From Candidatus Kutchimonas denitrificans (GTDB lineage Bacteria; Gemmatimonadota; Gemmatimonadetes; Palauibacterales; KS3-K002), in NCBI GenBank assembly GCA_011774835.1, contig JAACAK010000114.1:881-64880 (forward strand): 64,000 bases of DNA, written 5' to 3'. The notes below the pieces were generated by a model. The model saw nothing but the letters and a program-made list of their open reading frames with translations. It ran no database searches and had not been told where the DNA came from. Below are positions 43,898 through 52,876 of this stretch, piece after piece. The translations under genes and the position numbers were made by a program. Within the stretch, counting starts at the first letter, position 1, and every line of letters starts with the position of its first letter.

Positions 43898-45451
43898 TCA
43901 CTCCCACTCGATGGTGGCCGGCGGCTTCGAGCTCACGTCGTAGCAGACGCGATTCACCCCGGCCACCTCGTTGATGATTCGGGTGGCGATGCGGCCCAGC
44001 ACATCGTGCGGAAACGGGAACCAGTCGGCGGTCATGCCGTCGCGGCTGGTCACCGCGCGCAGCGCGATGACGTTCTCGTAGGTGCGGCCGTCGCCCATCA
44101 CGCCGACGGTGCGCACCGGCAGCAGCACGGCGAAGGCCTGCCAGATCTCGTCGTAGAGGCCGGCGGCGCGGATCTCCTCCAGGTAGATCGCGTCGGCTTC
44201 CCGCAGTACCTCCAGGCGCTCGCGGGTCACCGCGCCGAGGACGCGAACGGCGAGCCCGGGGCCGGGGAACGGATGCCGTCCGACCAGCTCCTCGGAGAGG
44301 CCGAGCTCGCGCCCCACCTGGCGCACTTCGTCCTTGAACAGCTCGCGGAGCGGCTCGATCAACTCGAACGGCAGCCGCTCCGGCAGGCCGCCGACGTTGT
44401 GGTGCGTCTTGATCGTGGCCGACGGGCCCCGCACCGAGAGCGACTCGATCACGTCGGGGTAGAGCGTGCCCTGCACCAGGAAGGCGACGTCGTCGCCGAT
44501 CGCCCGCGCCTCCTCCTCGAACACGTCGATGAACGTATGGCCGATGACGCGGCGCTTCTGCTCCGGTTCCTCGACACCCTCCAGCTGGGTCAGAAAGCGG
44601 TCGGCGGCGTCGACCCTCCGCAGCTCGATCCCCAGGTGCTGTCGAAACGTCCGGGCCACCCAGGCCGCCTCGCCTTTTCTCAGCAGGCCGGTATCGACGA
44701 AGATGCAGGTCAACCGGTCGCCCACGGCGTGGTGGACCAGGGCCGTGGCGACGGAGGAGTCAACGCCGCCGGACAGCGCCGCGATGACCCGGTCGCGCTT
44801 GCCGACCTGCTCGCGGATCGCGGCGACCTGGCTCTCGATAAACGATCCGGCGGTCCAGCTGGGCTCGCAGTCGCAGATCCGGAACAGGAAGTTGGCCAGC
44901 ATATCGCTGCCGCGGGCGGTGTGGGCGACCTCGGGATGGAACTGAAGGCCGTAGATCGGCCGGTCGATGGCGCGGAACGCGGCGATGGGCACGGTCTCGG
45001 TGGCGCCCAAGACCTCGAAGCCGGGCGGCGGCCTCTCGACCCGGTCGCCGTGGCTCATCCACACCGTGGACCGCTCGCCGGGCGCGAAGCCAGCGAACAG
45101 CTCGTCGGGCTGGGTGACCTCGAGCTCGGCGCGGCCGTATTCGCGTCGGGCCGAGCCGGTCACCGCGCCCCCGGACTCCTGAGCGATCAGCTGCATGCCG
45201 TAGCAGATGCCGAGGATCGGCAGCTCCAGCGAGAGCAGCTCCACGTCCAACGTCGGCACGTCCTCGCCGTAGACGCTGGCGGGGCCGCCCGAAAGGATCA
45301 CGCCGCTCGGCGCCCAGTCCCGCAGCCAATCGATCGACCGGGTGGGCGGATGGATCTCGCAGTAGACACGCTCTGCGCGGACCCGGCGCGCGATCAGCTG
45401 GGTGTACTGAGAGCCGTAGTCGAGGATGAGGATTCTGTCTTTCGGAAGCAT
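43898..45451 (-). CDS. guaA: GMP synthase (glutamine-hydrolysing)
   Basis: A 517-residue enzyme that converts XMP to GMP. The class I amidotransferase domain (1-200) has nucleophile Cys83 in GICYGMQ and the His/Glu pair in QFHPEVAHT. The ATP pyrophosphatase domain has the PP motif SGGVDSS starting at Ser227. The C-terminal dimer domain ends with the usual [16 protein letters not shown]. Full length and a standard sequence. Together with purH and purN it covers a good part of purine synthesis in this window. Confidence 0.97.
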   Translation of the reverse strand: MLPKDRILILDYGSQYTQLIARRVRAERVYCEIHPPTRSIDWLRDWAPSGVILSGGPASVYGEDVPTLDVELLSLELPILGICYGMQLIAQESGGAVTGSARREYGRAELEVTQPDELFAGFAPGERSTVWMSHGDRVERPPPGFEVLGATETVPIAAFRAIDRPIYGLQFHPEVAHTARGSDMLANFLFRICDCEPSWTAGSFIESQVAAIREQVGKRDRVIAALSGGVDSSVATALVHHAVGDRLTCIFVDTGLLRKGEAAWVARTFRQHLGIELRRVDAADRFLTQLEGVEEPEQKRRVIGHTFIDVFEEEARAIGDDVAFLVQGTLYPDVIESLSVRGPSATIKTHHNVGGLPERLPFELIEPLRELFKDEVRQVGRELGLSEELVGRHPFPGPGLAVRVLGAVTRERLEVLREADAIYLEEIRAAGLYDEIWQAFAVLLPVRTVGVMGDGRTYENVIALRAVTSRDGMTADWFPFPHDVLGRIATRIINEVAGVNRVCYDVSSKPPATIEWE

Positions 45452-45493
45452 TACTCAGTCAGCTGCATCAAGTGCACGGATCGTATCCAGTTG

Positions 45494-45602
45494 CGGTGTG
45501 CGGTGCGTCGGTATGCAGTGGGTGACGGGGCCGGCGGCTGTCGTGACGGTCACCGCAACTCCCTGCATACCGCATACCGGCGTGCCGCATACAGCACACC
45601 GG
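45494..45602. repeat. Family A palindrome between proS and guaA
   Basis: GGTGTGCGGTGCGTCGGTAT begins the left arm at 45496; CGGTATGCAG (45509-45518) pairs exactly with CTGCATACCG (45563-45572), and the outer GGTGTGC pairs with GCACACC at 45594-45600. It also has GGTGAC/GTCACC inside. It fills the 151-bp gap between two minus-strand genes and stops at the stop codon of proS. Confidence 0.85.
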
Positions 45603-47060
45603 TCAGTACGCACGTGCCCACACCACCTCGTACTCCGCCTTCTTGCCGCAGATACATTTCGCGGGGATCTCATCGCTGCGGAAGTCCTCGTCCGGCATCA
45701 GGCGGATGGTGGCCTTGGTCTCGTCCTTCACGCTCGCCTCGCACTCTTCTGTTCCGCAGTAGCCGGTGTAGACGAAGCCGCCGGCCGTGGCGATGATCTC
45801 TTTGAACTCCTCGTAGTCGTCGATCCCGCGGTGCGAGTTGTCCTCGCGCCGTTTGATCGCCGTGGCCAGCAGCTCGTTCTGCATGGCGTCCAGCATCTCC
45901 GTGAGTCGCGAGCGGACCTCGCCGTCCGGGATGGGTACCTTGCGCGCCTTCGGGTCGGGGGCGAACCGTTTCACCGCCATCACCTGCCCCTTCTCCAGGT
46001 CCTTCGGCCCGATCTCCAGACGGACTGGCACGCCCTTCCCTTCCCACTCGTAGTACTTCGCACCCGGGTTCACGGTGTCGCGATCGTCGAGCCTGACGCG
46101 GACCACATCGCGGAGCTGCCCGGCCAGCTTCTCCGCCGCCTCGAGCACCTGCCCGCGCCCTTCGTCCGACTTGTAGATCGGTACGATGACCGCCTGGATC
46201 GGTGCGAGCTTCGGCGGCAGTACCAGGCCCAGGTCGTCGCTGTGCGACATCACCAATCCGCCGATCAGGCGCGTGGAGACCCCCCACGAAGTGCTCCAGA
46301 CATACTCGTGCGACCCATCTTCGGTCTGGTACTTCACATCGAAGGCACGGGCGAAGTTCTGACCCAGGTTGTGCGATGTCCCCGCCTGCAGCGCCCAGTT
46401 GTCCTGCATCAGCGCCTCGCAGGCATAGGTGCGGTCGGCGCCGGCGAACTTGTCCCACTCGGTCTTCACACCCGTCAGCGGCGGCATCGCCATCCATTCC
46501 TCCATGAACCGACGATAGACGCTCAGCATCAGGAGCGTCTCGCGCTGTGCGTCTTCCTGGGAGGCGTGCGCGGTGTGGCCTTCCTGCCAGAGGAACTCGG
46601 GCGTGCGCAGGAACAGCCGCGTCCGCATCTCCCAGCGCACCACGTTGGCCCACTGGTTGATGAGCAGCGGCAGATCGCGATAGCTCTGGATCCAGTCCGC
46701 CATGATCGGCCAGATGATCGCCTCGGACGTCGGCCGCACGACCAGCGGCTCCTCGAGCTCCTTGCCGCCGCCGTGGGTGACCACGGCGGTCTCGGGGGCG
46801 AACCCCTCGACGTGCTCGGCTTCCCTGTGCAGGAAGCTCTGGGGAATGAACAGCGGGAAGTACGCGTTCTGGTGCCCGGTCTCCTTGAATCTGGCGTCCA
46901 GCGCCTTCTGCATCAGCTCCCAGATCGCGTAGCCGTGGGGGCGGATCACCATGCATCCCCGCACCGGCGTGTATCCGGCCAGCTCGCCGCGCTGGACGAC
47001 TTCGTTGTACCAGGCGGAAAAATCCTCGGCCCGTGGCGTTAGAGCTCTTTGCTCAGCCAT
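45603..47060 (-). CDS. proS: Prolyl-tRNA synthetase (short, archaeal/eukaryal-type)
   Basis: A 485-residue class II synthetase started at ATG 47060 (MAEQRALTPRAEDFSAWYNEVV). It lacks the editing INS domain of typical bacterial ProRS and carries the C-terminal zinc-type extension ending in Tyr (TGYCGTEECEAS, AKCICGKKAEYEVVWARAY), the hallmark of the archaeal/eukaryal-like ProS type 3 also found in Thermus, mycoplasmas and Gemmatimonadota. Motifs RGCMVIRPHGYAIWELMQ, PTSEAIIW and RWEMRTRLFLRTPEFLWQEGHTAH are present. It overlaps the small membrane protein gene upstream by 8 bp. Misacylated Ala-tRNA(Pro) would need a separate editing factor. Confidence 0.95.
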   Translation of the reverse strand: MAEQRALTPRAEDFSAWYNEVVQRGELAGYTPVRGCMVIRPHGYAIWELMQKALDARFKETGHQNAYFPLFIPQSFLHREAEHVEGFAPETAVVTHGGGKELEEPLVVRPTSEAIIWPIMADWIQSYRDLPLLINQWANVVRWEMRTRLFLRTPEFLWQEGHTAHASQEDAQRETLLMLSVYRRFMEEWMAMPPLTGVKTEWDKFAGADRTYACEALMQDNWALQAGTSHNLGQNFARAFDVKYQTEDGSHEYVWSTSWGVSTRLIGGLVMSHSDDLGLVLPPKLAPIQAVIVPIYKSDEGRGQVLEAAEKLAGQLRDVVRVRLDDRDTVNPGAKYYEWEGKGVPVRLEIGPKDLEKGQVMAVKRFAPDPKARKVPIPDGEVRSRLTEMLDAMQNELLATAIKRREDNSHRGIDDYEEFKEIIATAGGFVYTGYCGTEECEASVKDETKATIRLMPDEDFRSDEIPAKCICGKKAEYEVVWARAY

Positions 47061-47364
47061 CGACGCTCTCCATGCTCCCCGTCTCCCCTTCGCTTTCGTC
47101 GGAGTCGCCTCCCGATGTCGTCGGCCGCGCATCGGCTGGCCCGGTCATCAACCACAGGGCAAGGGGGATCAAGGTTCCCACCGCCGACCACCCGAGGCCG
47201 CGACGGACGCCACGTCCTAACGCGGCTCCAACGAGTCGGCCCAGCCCGACGGCCAGTACGGCGGTGGCGACGGCGCCGGCGCTGAGCGGCGCCAGGCGGT
47301 GCCAGGCCCCCAATCCGCGGTCGAGAAACCCTTCGCCTCGAATCTTCAGGTCGCTGTCGTTCAT
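47053..47364 (-). CDS. Small two-span membrane protein
   Basis: A 103-residue protein of no recognised family. Hydrophobic spans near 27-48 (PLSAGAVATAVLAVGLGRLVGAAL) and 58-74 (GWSAVGTLIPLALWLMTG), and a Ser/Gly/Glu-rich tail (DSDESEGETGSMESVDG). It lies between the small lipoprotein gene (8-bp gap) and proS (8-bp overlap), so it is likely co-translated with proS. Confidence 0.65.
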   Translation of the reverse strand: MNDSDLKIRGEGFLDRGLGAWHRLAPLSAGAVATAVLAVGLGRLVGAALGRGVRRGLGWSAVGTLIPLALWLMTGPADARPTTSGGDSDESEGETGSMESVDG

Positions 47365-47372
47365 CTTCGCAA

Positions 47373-47894
47373 CTACTCCCTTTCGCCGGGCGGCGTTCCC
47401 TGCGACGGCACGTCGTACGTGTAGACCACGTGCGGCTCTTCTCGAGATTCGGCCGTGGCGCTATCCCAGCCGACCCCGGGCACCCAAACGCCCCAGAGGC
47501 GCGGCACCACATTGCCGCGACGCGGCGCCGTCGGATCGTAAACGTAGATTACGCCACGGGCGGCGACGAGGGCCGAATCGGCCCGGCCGATCGAGTCGAG
47601 GACCAGGCGTAGCGTCTTGGACAGCGAGGACCGGTTCGCGCTACTAAGCGCCAGCACTCGAAACTCCACTTTCCGCGGGTCCTCCTCGTGCACGACGCTG
47701 TCGAAGACCTGGTAATCGACCGGCGCCGCCGTGTCCACTCCCGCCCGTCCCTTCGGGTAGTCCTCCGGGAACTCGACCGCCGGCACATCGTCCCCGGCGG
47801 CCTCGTCGTCGGACCGCTCGCCGACGCACGCTGCGACGCCGCCAAGAGCTGCCGCAGCGAGCACGGCCGTTACGAATCGGAGGCTGTCACTCAT
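47373..47894 (-). CDS. Lipoprotein of unknown function downstream of hisS
   Basis: A 173-residue protein started at the ATG 47894 overlapping the hisS stop by 8 bp; a GTG four codons upstream is an alternative. The lipobox VAAC marks Cys23. After an acidic Asp/Glu linker it has DYQVFDSVVHEEDPRKVEFRVLALSSANRSSLSKTLRLVLDSIGRADSALVAARGVIYVY, a beta-alpha-beta pattern resembling a small ligand-binding fold. It does not match a family I know. Confidence 0.7.
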   Translation of the reverse strand: MSDSLRFVTAVLAAAALGGVAACVGERSDDEAAGDDVPAVEFPEDYPKGRAGVDTAAPVDYQVFDSVVHEEDPRKVEFRVLALSSANRSSLSKTLRLVLDSIGRADSALVAARGVIYVYDPTAPRRGNVVPRLWGVWVPGVGWDSATAESREEPHVVYTYDVPSQGTPPGERE

Positions 47895-49197
47895 CTTTCG
47901 TGTCACCCTCGTTCAACGCTTCCACGACATCTTCCAAAGCCACCACTCGCTCATCGCCGCTCGACATGCTGCGAATCCGGGCCTGGCCGACCTCGACCTC
48001 CTGCGGGCCCAGGATGATCGCCAGGCGTGCGCCCAGTTGGTCGGCGCTCTTCAGCTGACTGCCCAGGCGCCGCTCGCGGAAGTCGTAGACGGCCGAGTGC
48101 CCGGCCCGGCGAAGGCGCTGCGCCACCCGCAGCGCGCGTCGTCGCCCTTCGGGCCCGATGTAGGCGACGAAGCAATCGATACCCGTCTGCCGATCGGGCA
48201 GCAGTCCGTGGTCGGCCAGCAGCTCGGCCAGAACGACATCGCCCATCCCGAACCCGAGCGCCGGCATGTCGATGCCGCCCACCAGGTCGAGCAGGCTATC
48301 GTAACGGCCGCCCCCGCAAACGGCGCGCAGCTCACGGCGCGCGTCCCAGAGCTCGAACACGATCCCCGTGTAGTAGGCGAGCCCGCGGACCACTGAGAGA
48401 TCGATGTCGACGAACTCGGCCACGCCGAGATCGTCGACATGCTCCAGGTACCTGTCGAGCTCGTCGATCGTCTCCGCCACAGCAGGCACATCTCCGTAGC
48501 GAGCCCGCAGCTCTTCGATGCCCCGCGTGGCCGTCGTCTCCAGCACCGCCTCGATCGCGTCGGCATCGAGGCCCAGGCCCGCCAGCTTCTCCTCCAGCCG
48601 ATCGCGTCGCTCGCGATCCAGCCTGTCGATGACGCCGTAGACCGCCTCGAGGCGGTCGTCCGGGACGCCGACGTGGCCAAGGATGGCCGCGAGGACTCGA
48701 CGATCGGAGACGCGGGCACGTATCTGACTCGCATCGAGACCGGCGGCACGGCAGATGTCGATGGCCGCTGCGATCAACTCGGCGTCGGCGATCACATCGG
48801 CCACGCCGATGATGTCCATGTTGAGCTGGAAGTGCTCCCGCAGACGGCCGCGCTGCTTGCGCTCGTAGCGGAAGAGCTGCGGGATCGAGTACCAGCGGAT
48901 CGGCTTGCGCAGGGCGCGAGCCCGGGCACCCACCATGCGGGCCAGGGTCGGCGTCATCTCGGGCCTGAGGGCCACGCGGCGGCCGCCCTTGTCCTCGAAC
49001 TCGTACAGCTGCTCGACGATCTCCTCGCCCGACTTCCGTGTGTAGAGCTCGAGCTCCTCGAGCGGCGGCCCGTCGTACTCCTCGAACCCGTAGCGCCGGG
49101 CAACATCGCGCCAGATGCGCGTCAGGTGCGCGCGCACGACGAAATCCTCGGGATAGAAGTCCCGGAAGCCCGGCAAGCCCTGAAAATCAGTCATCAT
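47887..49197 (-). CDS. hisS: Histidyl-tRNA synthetase
   Basis: A 436-residue class II synthetase. GFRDFYPED at the start, motif 2 in RWYSIPQLFRYERKQRGRLREHFQLNMDIIG, the HisRS-specific GLAYYTGIVFELWD and AVCGGGRYDSLLDLVGG, and a C-terminal anticodon-binding domain (CFVAYIGPEGRRRALRVAQRLRRAGH) all fit. It is followed in the same direction by two small envelope genes and preceded by folC by 10 bp. Confidence 0.96.
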   Translation of the reverse strand: MMTDFQGLPGFRDFYPEDFVVRAHLTRIWRDVARRYGFEEYDGPPLEELELYTRKSGEEIVEQLYEFEDKGGRRVALRPEMTPTLARMVGARARALRKPIRWYSIPQLFRYERKQRGRLREHFQLNMDIIGVADVIADAELIAAAIDICRAAGLDASQIRARVSDRRVLAAILGHVGVPDDRLEAVYGVIDRLDRERRDRLEEKLAGLGLDADAIEAVLETTATRGIEELRARYGDVPAVAETIDELDRYLEHVDDLGVAEFVDIDLSVVRGLAYYTGIVFELWDARRELRAVCGGGRYDSLLDLVGGIDMPALGFGMGDVVLAELLADHGLLPDRQTGIDCFVAYIGPEGRRRALRVAQRLRRAGHSAVYDFRERRLGSQLKSADQLGARLAIILGPQEVEVGQARIRSMSSGDERVVALEDVVEALNEGDTKDE

Positions 49198-49207
49198 CGT
49201 CGTCGGT

Positions 49208-50530
49208 CTATCCGGCCCGGCGCCCGCCGGGCAACCCGACCGGTATGTCCAGGAGTTTCATCGCGTCGCCCACCGTATGGTTCGAGCCAGTCACCACCAC
49301 GGTCGCCGCGACTTCCGCCGCCCGTTCCAGGGCCGCTTCGAAATCGACGATCACCTCCACGGGATACGTCGACACGGTTTCCGCCACCGCCGCCGCGTCC
49401 CACCACCGATCCGACGGCGAGCTCGGCGCCACCGTGAATATCGAAATGTCGGCCAGCGCCAGTAGCGGCGGCAGCATCTCCGGCCACGGCTTGTCGCCCA
49501 GGATCGCCACCACCAGCGCCAGCGGCGTTTCGAGGTCCAGGCTGGTGAGGCTCTGGGCCAGCGCCTCCACCGCCACCAGGTTGTGCGCCACGTCCAGCAC
49601 CCATGTGCGATCGCGACGACGCTCGATCTGCAGCCGGCCGGGCCAGCGGACGCCCGCTACGCCGAGTCCGATCTCATCGGCGGTCGGACGGTACTCGTTC
49701 GGCAGGCTCTCCAGCGCCAGCGCTGCGAGGCCGGCGTTCCAGGCCTGGTGCGCGCCCAGCAGCGGGCAGCGCAGCTGGATCGGTCTATCGGCGTCGGGTC
49801 CCATGTACCCGAACTCGGTGTATTCCCGGCCAATCCGAATCCGACGTACGGCGGCATCGTAGCCCAGTTGGAGCAGCGGTGCCCCGACGCCCTCGGCGTG
49901 CCGGCGGACCACGCGCCCGGCCTCGGGGTCCAGACGACCCAGAACCAGCGGGACGCCGGGCTTAACGATGCCGGCTTTCTCCCGGGCGATGGCCGCCAGC
50001 GTGTTGCCGAGATAATCGGCGTGATCCCAGGCGACGTTGGTGATCGCCGCGATCTCCGGCAGCAGGACGTTGGTCGCATCGAGCCGACCGCCCAGCCCGA
50101 CCTCGGCGACCACGAACTCGACCCCCGCCTCGGCGAAGCAGAGGAACGCCAGCGCCGTCGCCGTCTCGAAGAACGTCCCACGCACCGCCTCCGCCTCGGG
50201 CCGCAAGCGGCGCGCCGCGGCCGACAGCAGCGCGTCGTCCACCGGGAAACCATCGATCCGGATGCGCTCCCGAAAATCCAGCAGGTGGGGTGACGTATAC
50301 AGACCGACCCGGCGACCCGCGACGCCCAGCACGCTGGCCAGCATGGCCGCCACCGATCCCTTGCCGTTCGTGCCACCGACGTGCAGCGAGCGGAACGCCA
50401 TGTGGGGGCGGCCGACGGCGTGCAGCATCGTCCTGGTGCGTCCCAGCCCCCAGCGGATGACGCCCGTCGGCTGCAGTCCGAGAAGCTCGGCCAGCTCCGG
50501 ACTCCTCGCGGCGGAGATAGTCATGGACAT
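49208..50530 (-). CDS. folC: Folylpolyglutamate synthase / dihydrofolate synthase
   Basis: A 440-residue Mur-ligase-fold ATPase. The P-loop GGTNGKGS has Lys57. SPHLLDFRERIRIDG, LGGRLDATNVL and NVAWDHADYLGNTLAAIAREKAGI are the folate-ligase signatures, and VLDVAHNLVAVEAL opens the C-terminal domain. It adds L-glutamate to (dihydro)folate. The start at 50530 sits just after a perfect -10 box, implying a leaderless mRNA; a second ATG is two codons later. Confidence 0.95.
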   Translation of the reverse strand: MSMTISAARSPELAELLGLQPTGVIRWGLGRTRTMLHAVGRPHMAFRSLHVGGTNGKGSVAAMLASVLGVAGRRVGLYTSPHLLDFRERIRIDGFPVDDALLSAAARRLRPEAEAVRGTFFETATALAFLCFAEAGVEFVVAEVGLGGRLDATNVLLPEIAAITNVAWDHADYLGNTLAAIAREKAGIVKPGVPLVLGRLDPEAGRVVRRHAEGVGAPLLQLGYDAAVRRIRIGREYTEFGYMGPDADRPIQLRCPLLGAHQAWNAGLAALALESLPNEYRPTADEIGLGVAGVRWPGRLQIERRRDRTWVLDVAHNLVAVEALAQSLTSLDLETPLALVVAILGDKPWPEMLPPLLALADISIFTVAPSSPSDRWWDAAAVAETVSTYPVEVIVDFEAALERAAEVAATVVVTGSNHTVGDAMKLLDIPVGLPGGRRAG

Positions 50531-50538
50531 GGGGCCTA

Positions 50539-50544
50539 ATTATA
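50539..50544 (-). promoter_or_regulatory. folC: Perfect -10 box immediately before folC (leaderless)
   Basis: The minus strand reads TATAAT at 50544-50539, with the folC ATG at 50530: a transcript starting 7 bp after the box would begin at or within 2 nt of the start codon. There is no recognisable -35 and no Shine-Dalgarno sequence, which fits the leaderless TANNNT pattern known in Deinococcus and Actinobacteria. Confidence 0.5.
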
Positions 50545-50576
50545 GTGGCGAGCCCGCTTCACGGTAGGCGGCCATC

Positions 50577-50596
50577 AGGCCGGGGGCGGCCGGCCT
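50577..50596 (-). terminator. Hairpin between accD and folC
   Basis: AGGCCGG (50577-50583) and CCGGCCT (50590-50596) pair exactly with a 6-nt loop. It follows accD on the minus strand by 26 bp and lies before the folC -10 box. No T-run, so a weak or factor-assisted terminator at best. Confidence 0.4.
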
Positions 50597-50621
50597 GCCA
50601 AGTCGCGGGCGGTCACGCGAC

Positions 50622-51458
<837 letters not shown>

Positions 51459-51640
51459 GAATCCCTTTTTCGTACTTATGCGGGGACGGCGACCGCCCCG
51501 AATCGTCGAATTGGTAACTAATAAAGATCTAAGAGTCCGCGTCGAGTCGCAATGGGCGGAGCGTACGACGCCCAATAGCCACTCCTTCAAGTCGATTGCT
51601 CAATTCTCACATCCAATTTCCAACCGCGAAATACAGAAGG

Positions 51641-52876
51641 TCACGGACCCAGGCGGTGCTCCACCGCCACCCGCTGCACCACGGCCAGGCAGATGAAGGA
51701 GATGACCAGGAAGCTGCCCCCGTAGCTCAGAAACGGCAGCGGCAGGCCGGTGATCGGCAGCAGACCGACGGTCATGCCGATGTTCGCCACGATGTGGGCG
51801 AACCAGAGGGCGAATATCCCGAACGTGACCATCGAGGCGAACTCGTCCTCCGTGCGCTCGGCGATCCGCAGGATCCGCCACAGCAACAGCACGAACCCGA
51901 GGAGGATCAGCGCGCTGCCGATGAACCCGAACTCTTCACCGACCACGGCAAAGATGAAATCGGTGTGCTGCTCGGGCAGGAACGCGAGCCGCTTCTGGGT
52001 TCCCTGCAGAAACCCCTTTCCGAACCAGCCGCCGGATCCGATGGCCACCTGCGATTGGATCAGGTGCCAGCCGGCGCCTTGTGGGTCGGCTTCCGGGGTG
52101 ATGAACGCCATGATCCGGACCTTCTGGTACGTCGCGAGACTGCGCCAGGCCGGCAAAACGAGCACGCCCATCGCCAGGTTGACGAAGATCACCATGAGCG
52201 ACTCGGTCAGGTAGGACCGGGTCAGGTAGAGGAAGGCGACGAGCAACAGGAACCAGAGCCCCCAGAGCGGCGTGGAGAAGGCGAGCGCCAGGCTCACCAG
52301 CGGGCTGAGGAAGAGCAAGAGCTTGGGCAACGAGAGGCCGGACCAGAAGACCGCGGCGATGAGGATCGCGACGAAGACGGAGGCGGTGCCGAGATCGGGC
52401 TCGAGCAGGATCAGCCCGAACGGCAGGAGCACGGCGGCGACCAGCGGCCACAGATCCCACAGGTTGTCCGGCGGCCGCTCTCGGTTCGCGATCAGGCGAG
52501 CGAGCAGAAGGATGGTGGCCAGCTTGGCGAACTCGGAAGGCTGGAAGCCGACGGCACCGATGCGGATCCAGCTGCGAGGCCCGCTGCCACCCCCGATGAT
52601 GAGGACGACGATGAGCGCGAGGATCGCAGCCGCGTAGGCCAGCGGGGCCACCCACTCGAGCCAGCGGATCGACACCCTGAGGGTGAGCACGAAGAGAAAC
52701 AGCGAGATGACGAGCCAAATGGCCTGCTTGCGCCAGATGCCGGTGATCGACGACGGGACTTCCATCTCGCCGGCCGAGTAGATCATCGCCACGCCGAAGA
52801 TCGCGAACGCGAAGGCCAGCGCGACGATCACGCCATCACCCACGGCAGCCAGCGGAGTTTCCTTGGATCGAATCAT
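51641..52876 (-). CDS. rodA: Rod-shape determining peptidoglycan polymerase RodA
   Basis: A 411-residue SEDS glycosyltransferase with about 10 spans. RSWIRIGAVGFQPSEFAKLATILLLARL and LLEPDLGTASV are the SEDS signatures with the catalytic Asp, and DFIFAVVGEEFGF and GGSFLV near the end are conserved. Works with the PBP2 encoded 4 bp away. It ends the mre operon, before a 182-bp gap. Confidence 0.95.
   Translation of the reverse strand: MIRSKETPLAAVGDGVIVALAFAFAIFGVAMIYSAGEMEVPSSITGIWRKQAIWLVISLFLFVLTLRVSIRWLEWVAPLAYAAAILALIVVLIIGGGSGPRSWIRIGAVGFQPSEFAKLATILLLARLIANRERPPDNLWDLWPLVAAVLLPFGLILLEPDLGTASVFVAILIAAVFWSGLSLPKLLLFLSPLVSLALAFSTPLWGLWFLLLVAFLYLTRSYLTESLMVIFVNLAMGVLVLPAWRSLATYQKVRIMAFITPEADPQGAGWHLIQSQVAIGSGGWFGKGFLQGTQKRLAFLPEQHTDFIFAVVGEEFGFIGSALILLGFVLLLWRILRIAERTEDEFASMVTFGIFALWFAHIVANIGMTVGLLPITGLPLPFLSYGGSFLVISFICLAVVQRVAVEHRLGP

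Noticed and set aside
51459-51640. Promoter for accD in the 182-bp gap after rodA.
   Set aside because: The gap is AT-richer than its surroundings and has several weak -35/-10 like words, but none with good spacing stood out, so I report no site. It also holds no gene or strong hairpin.
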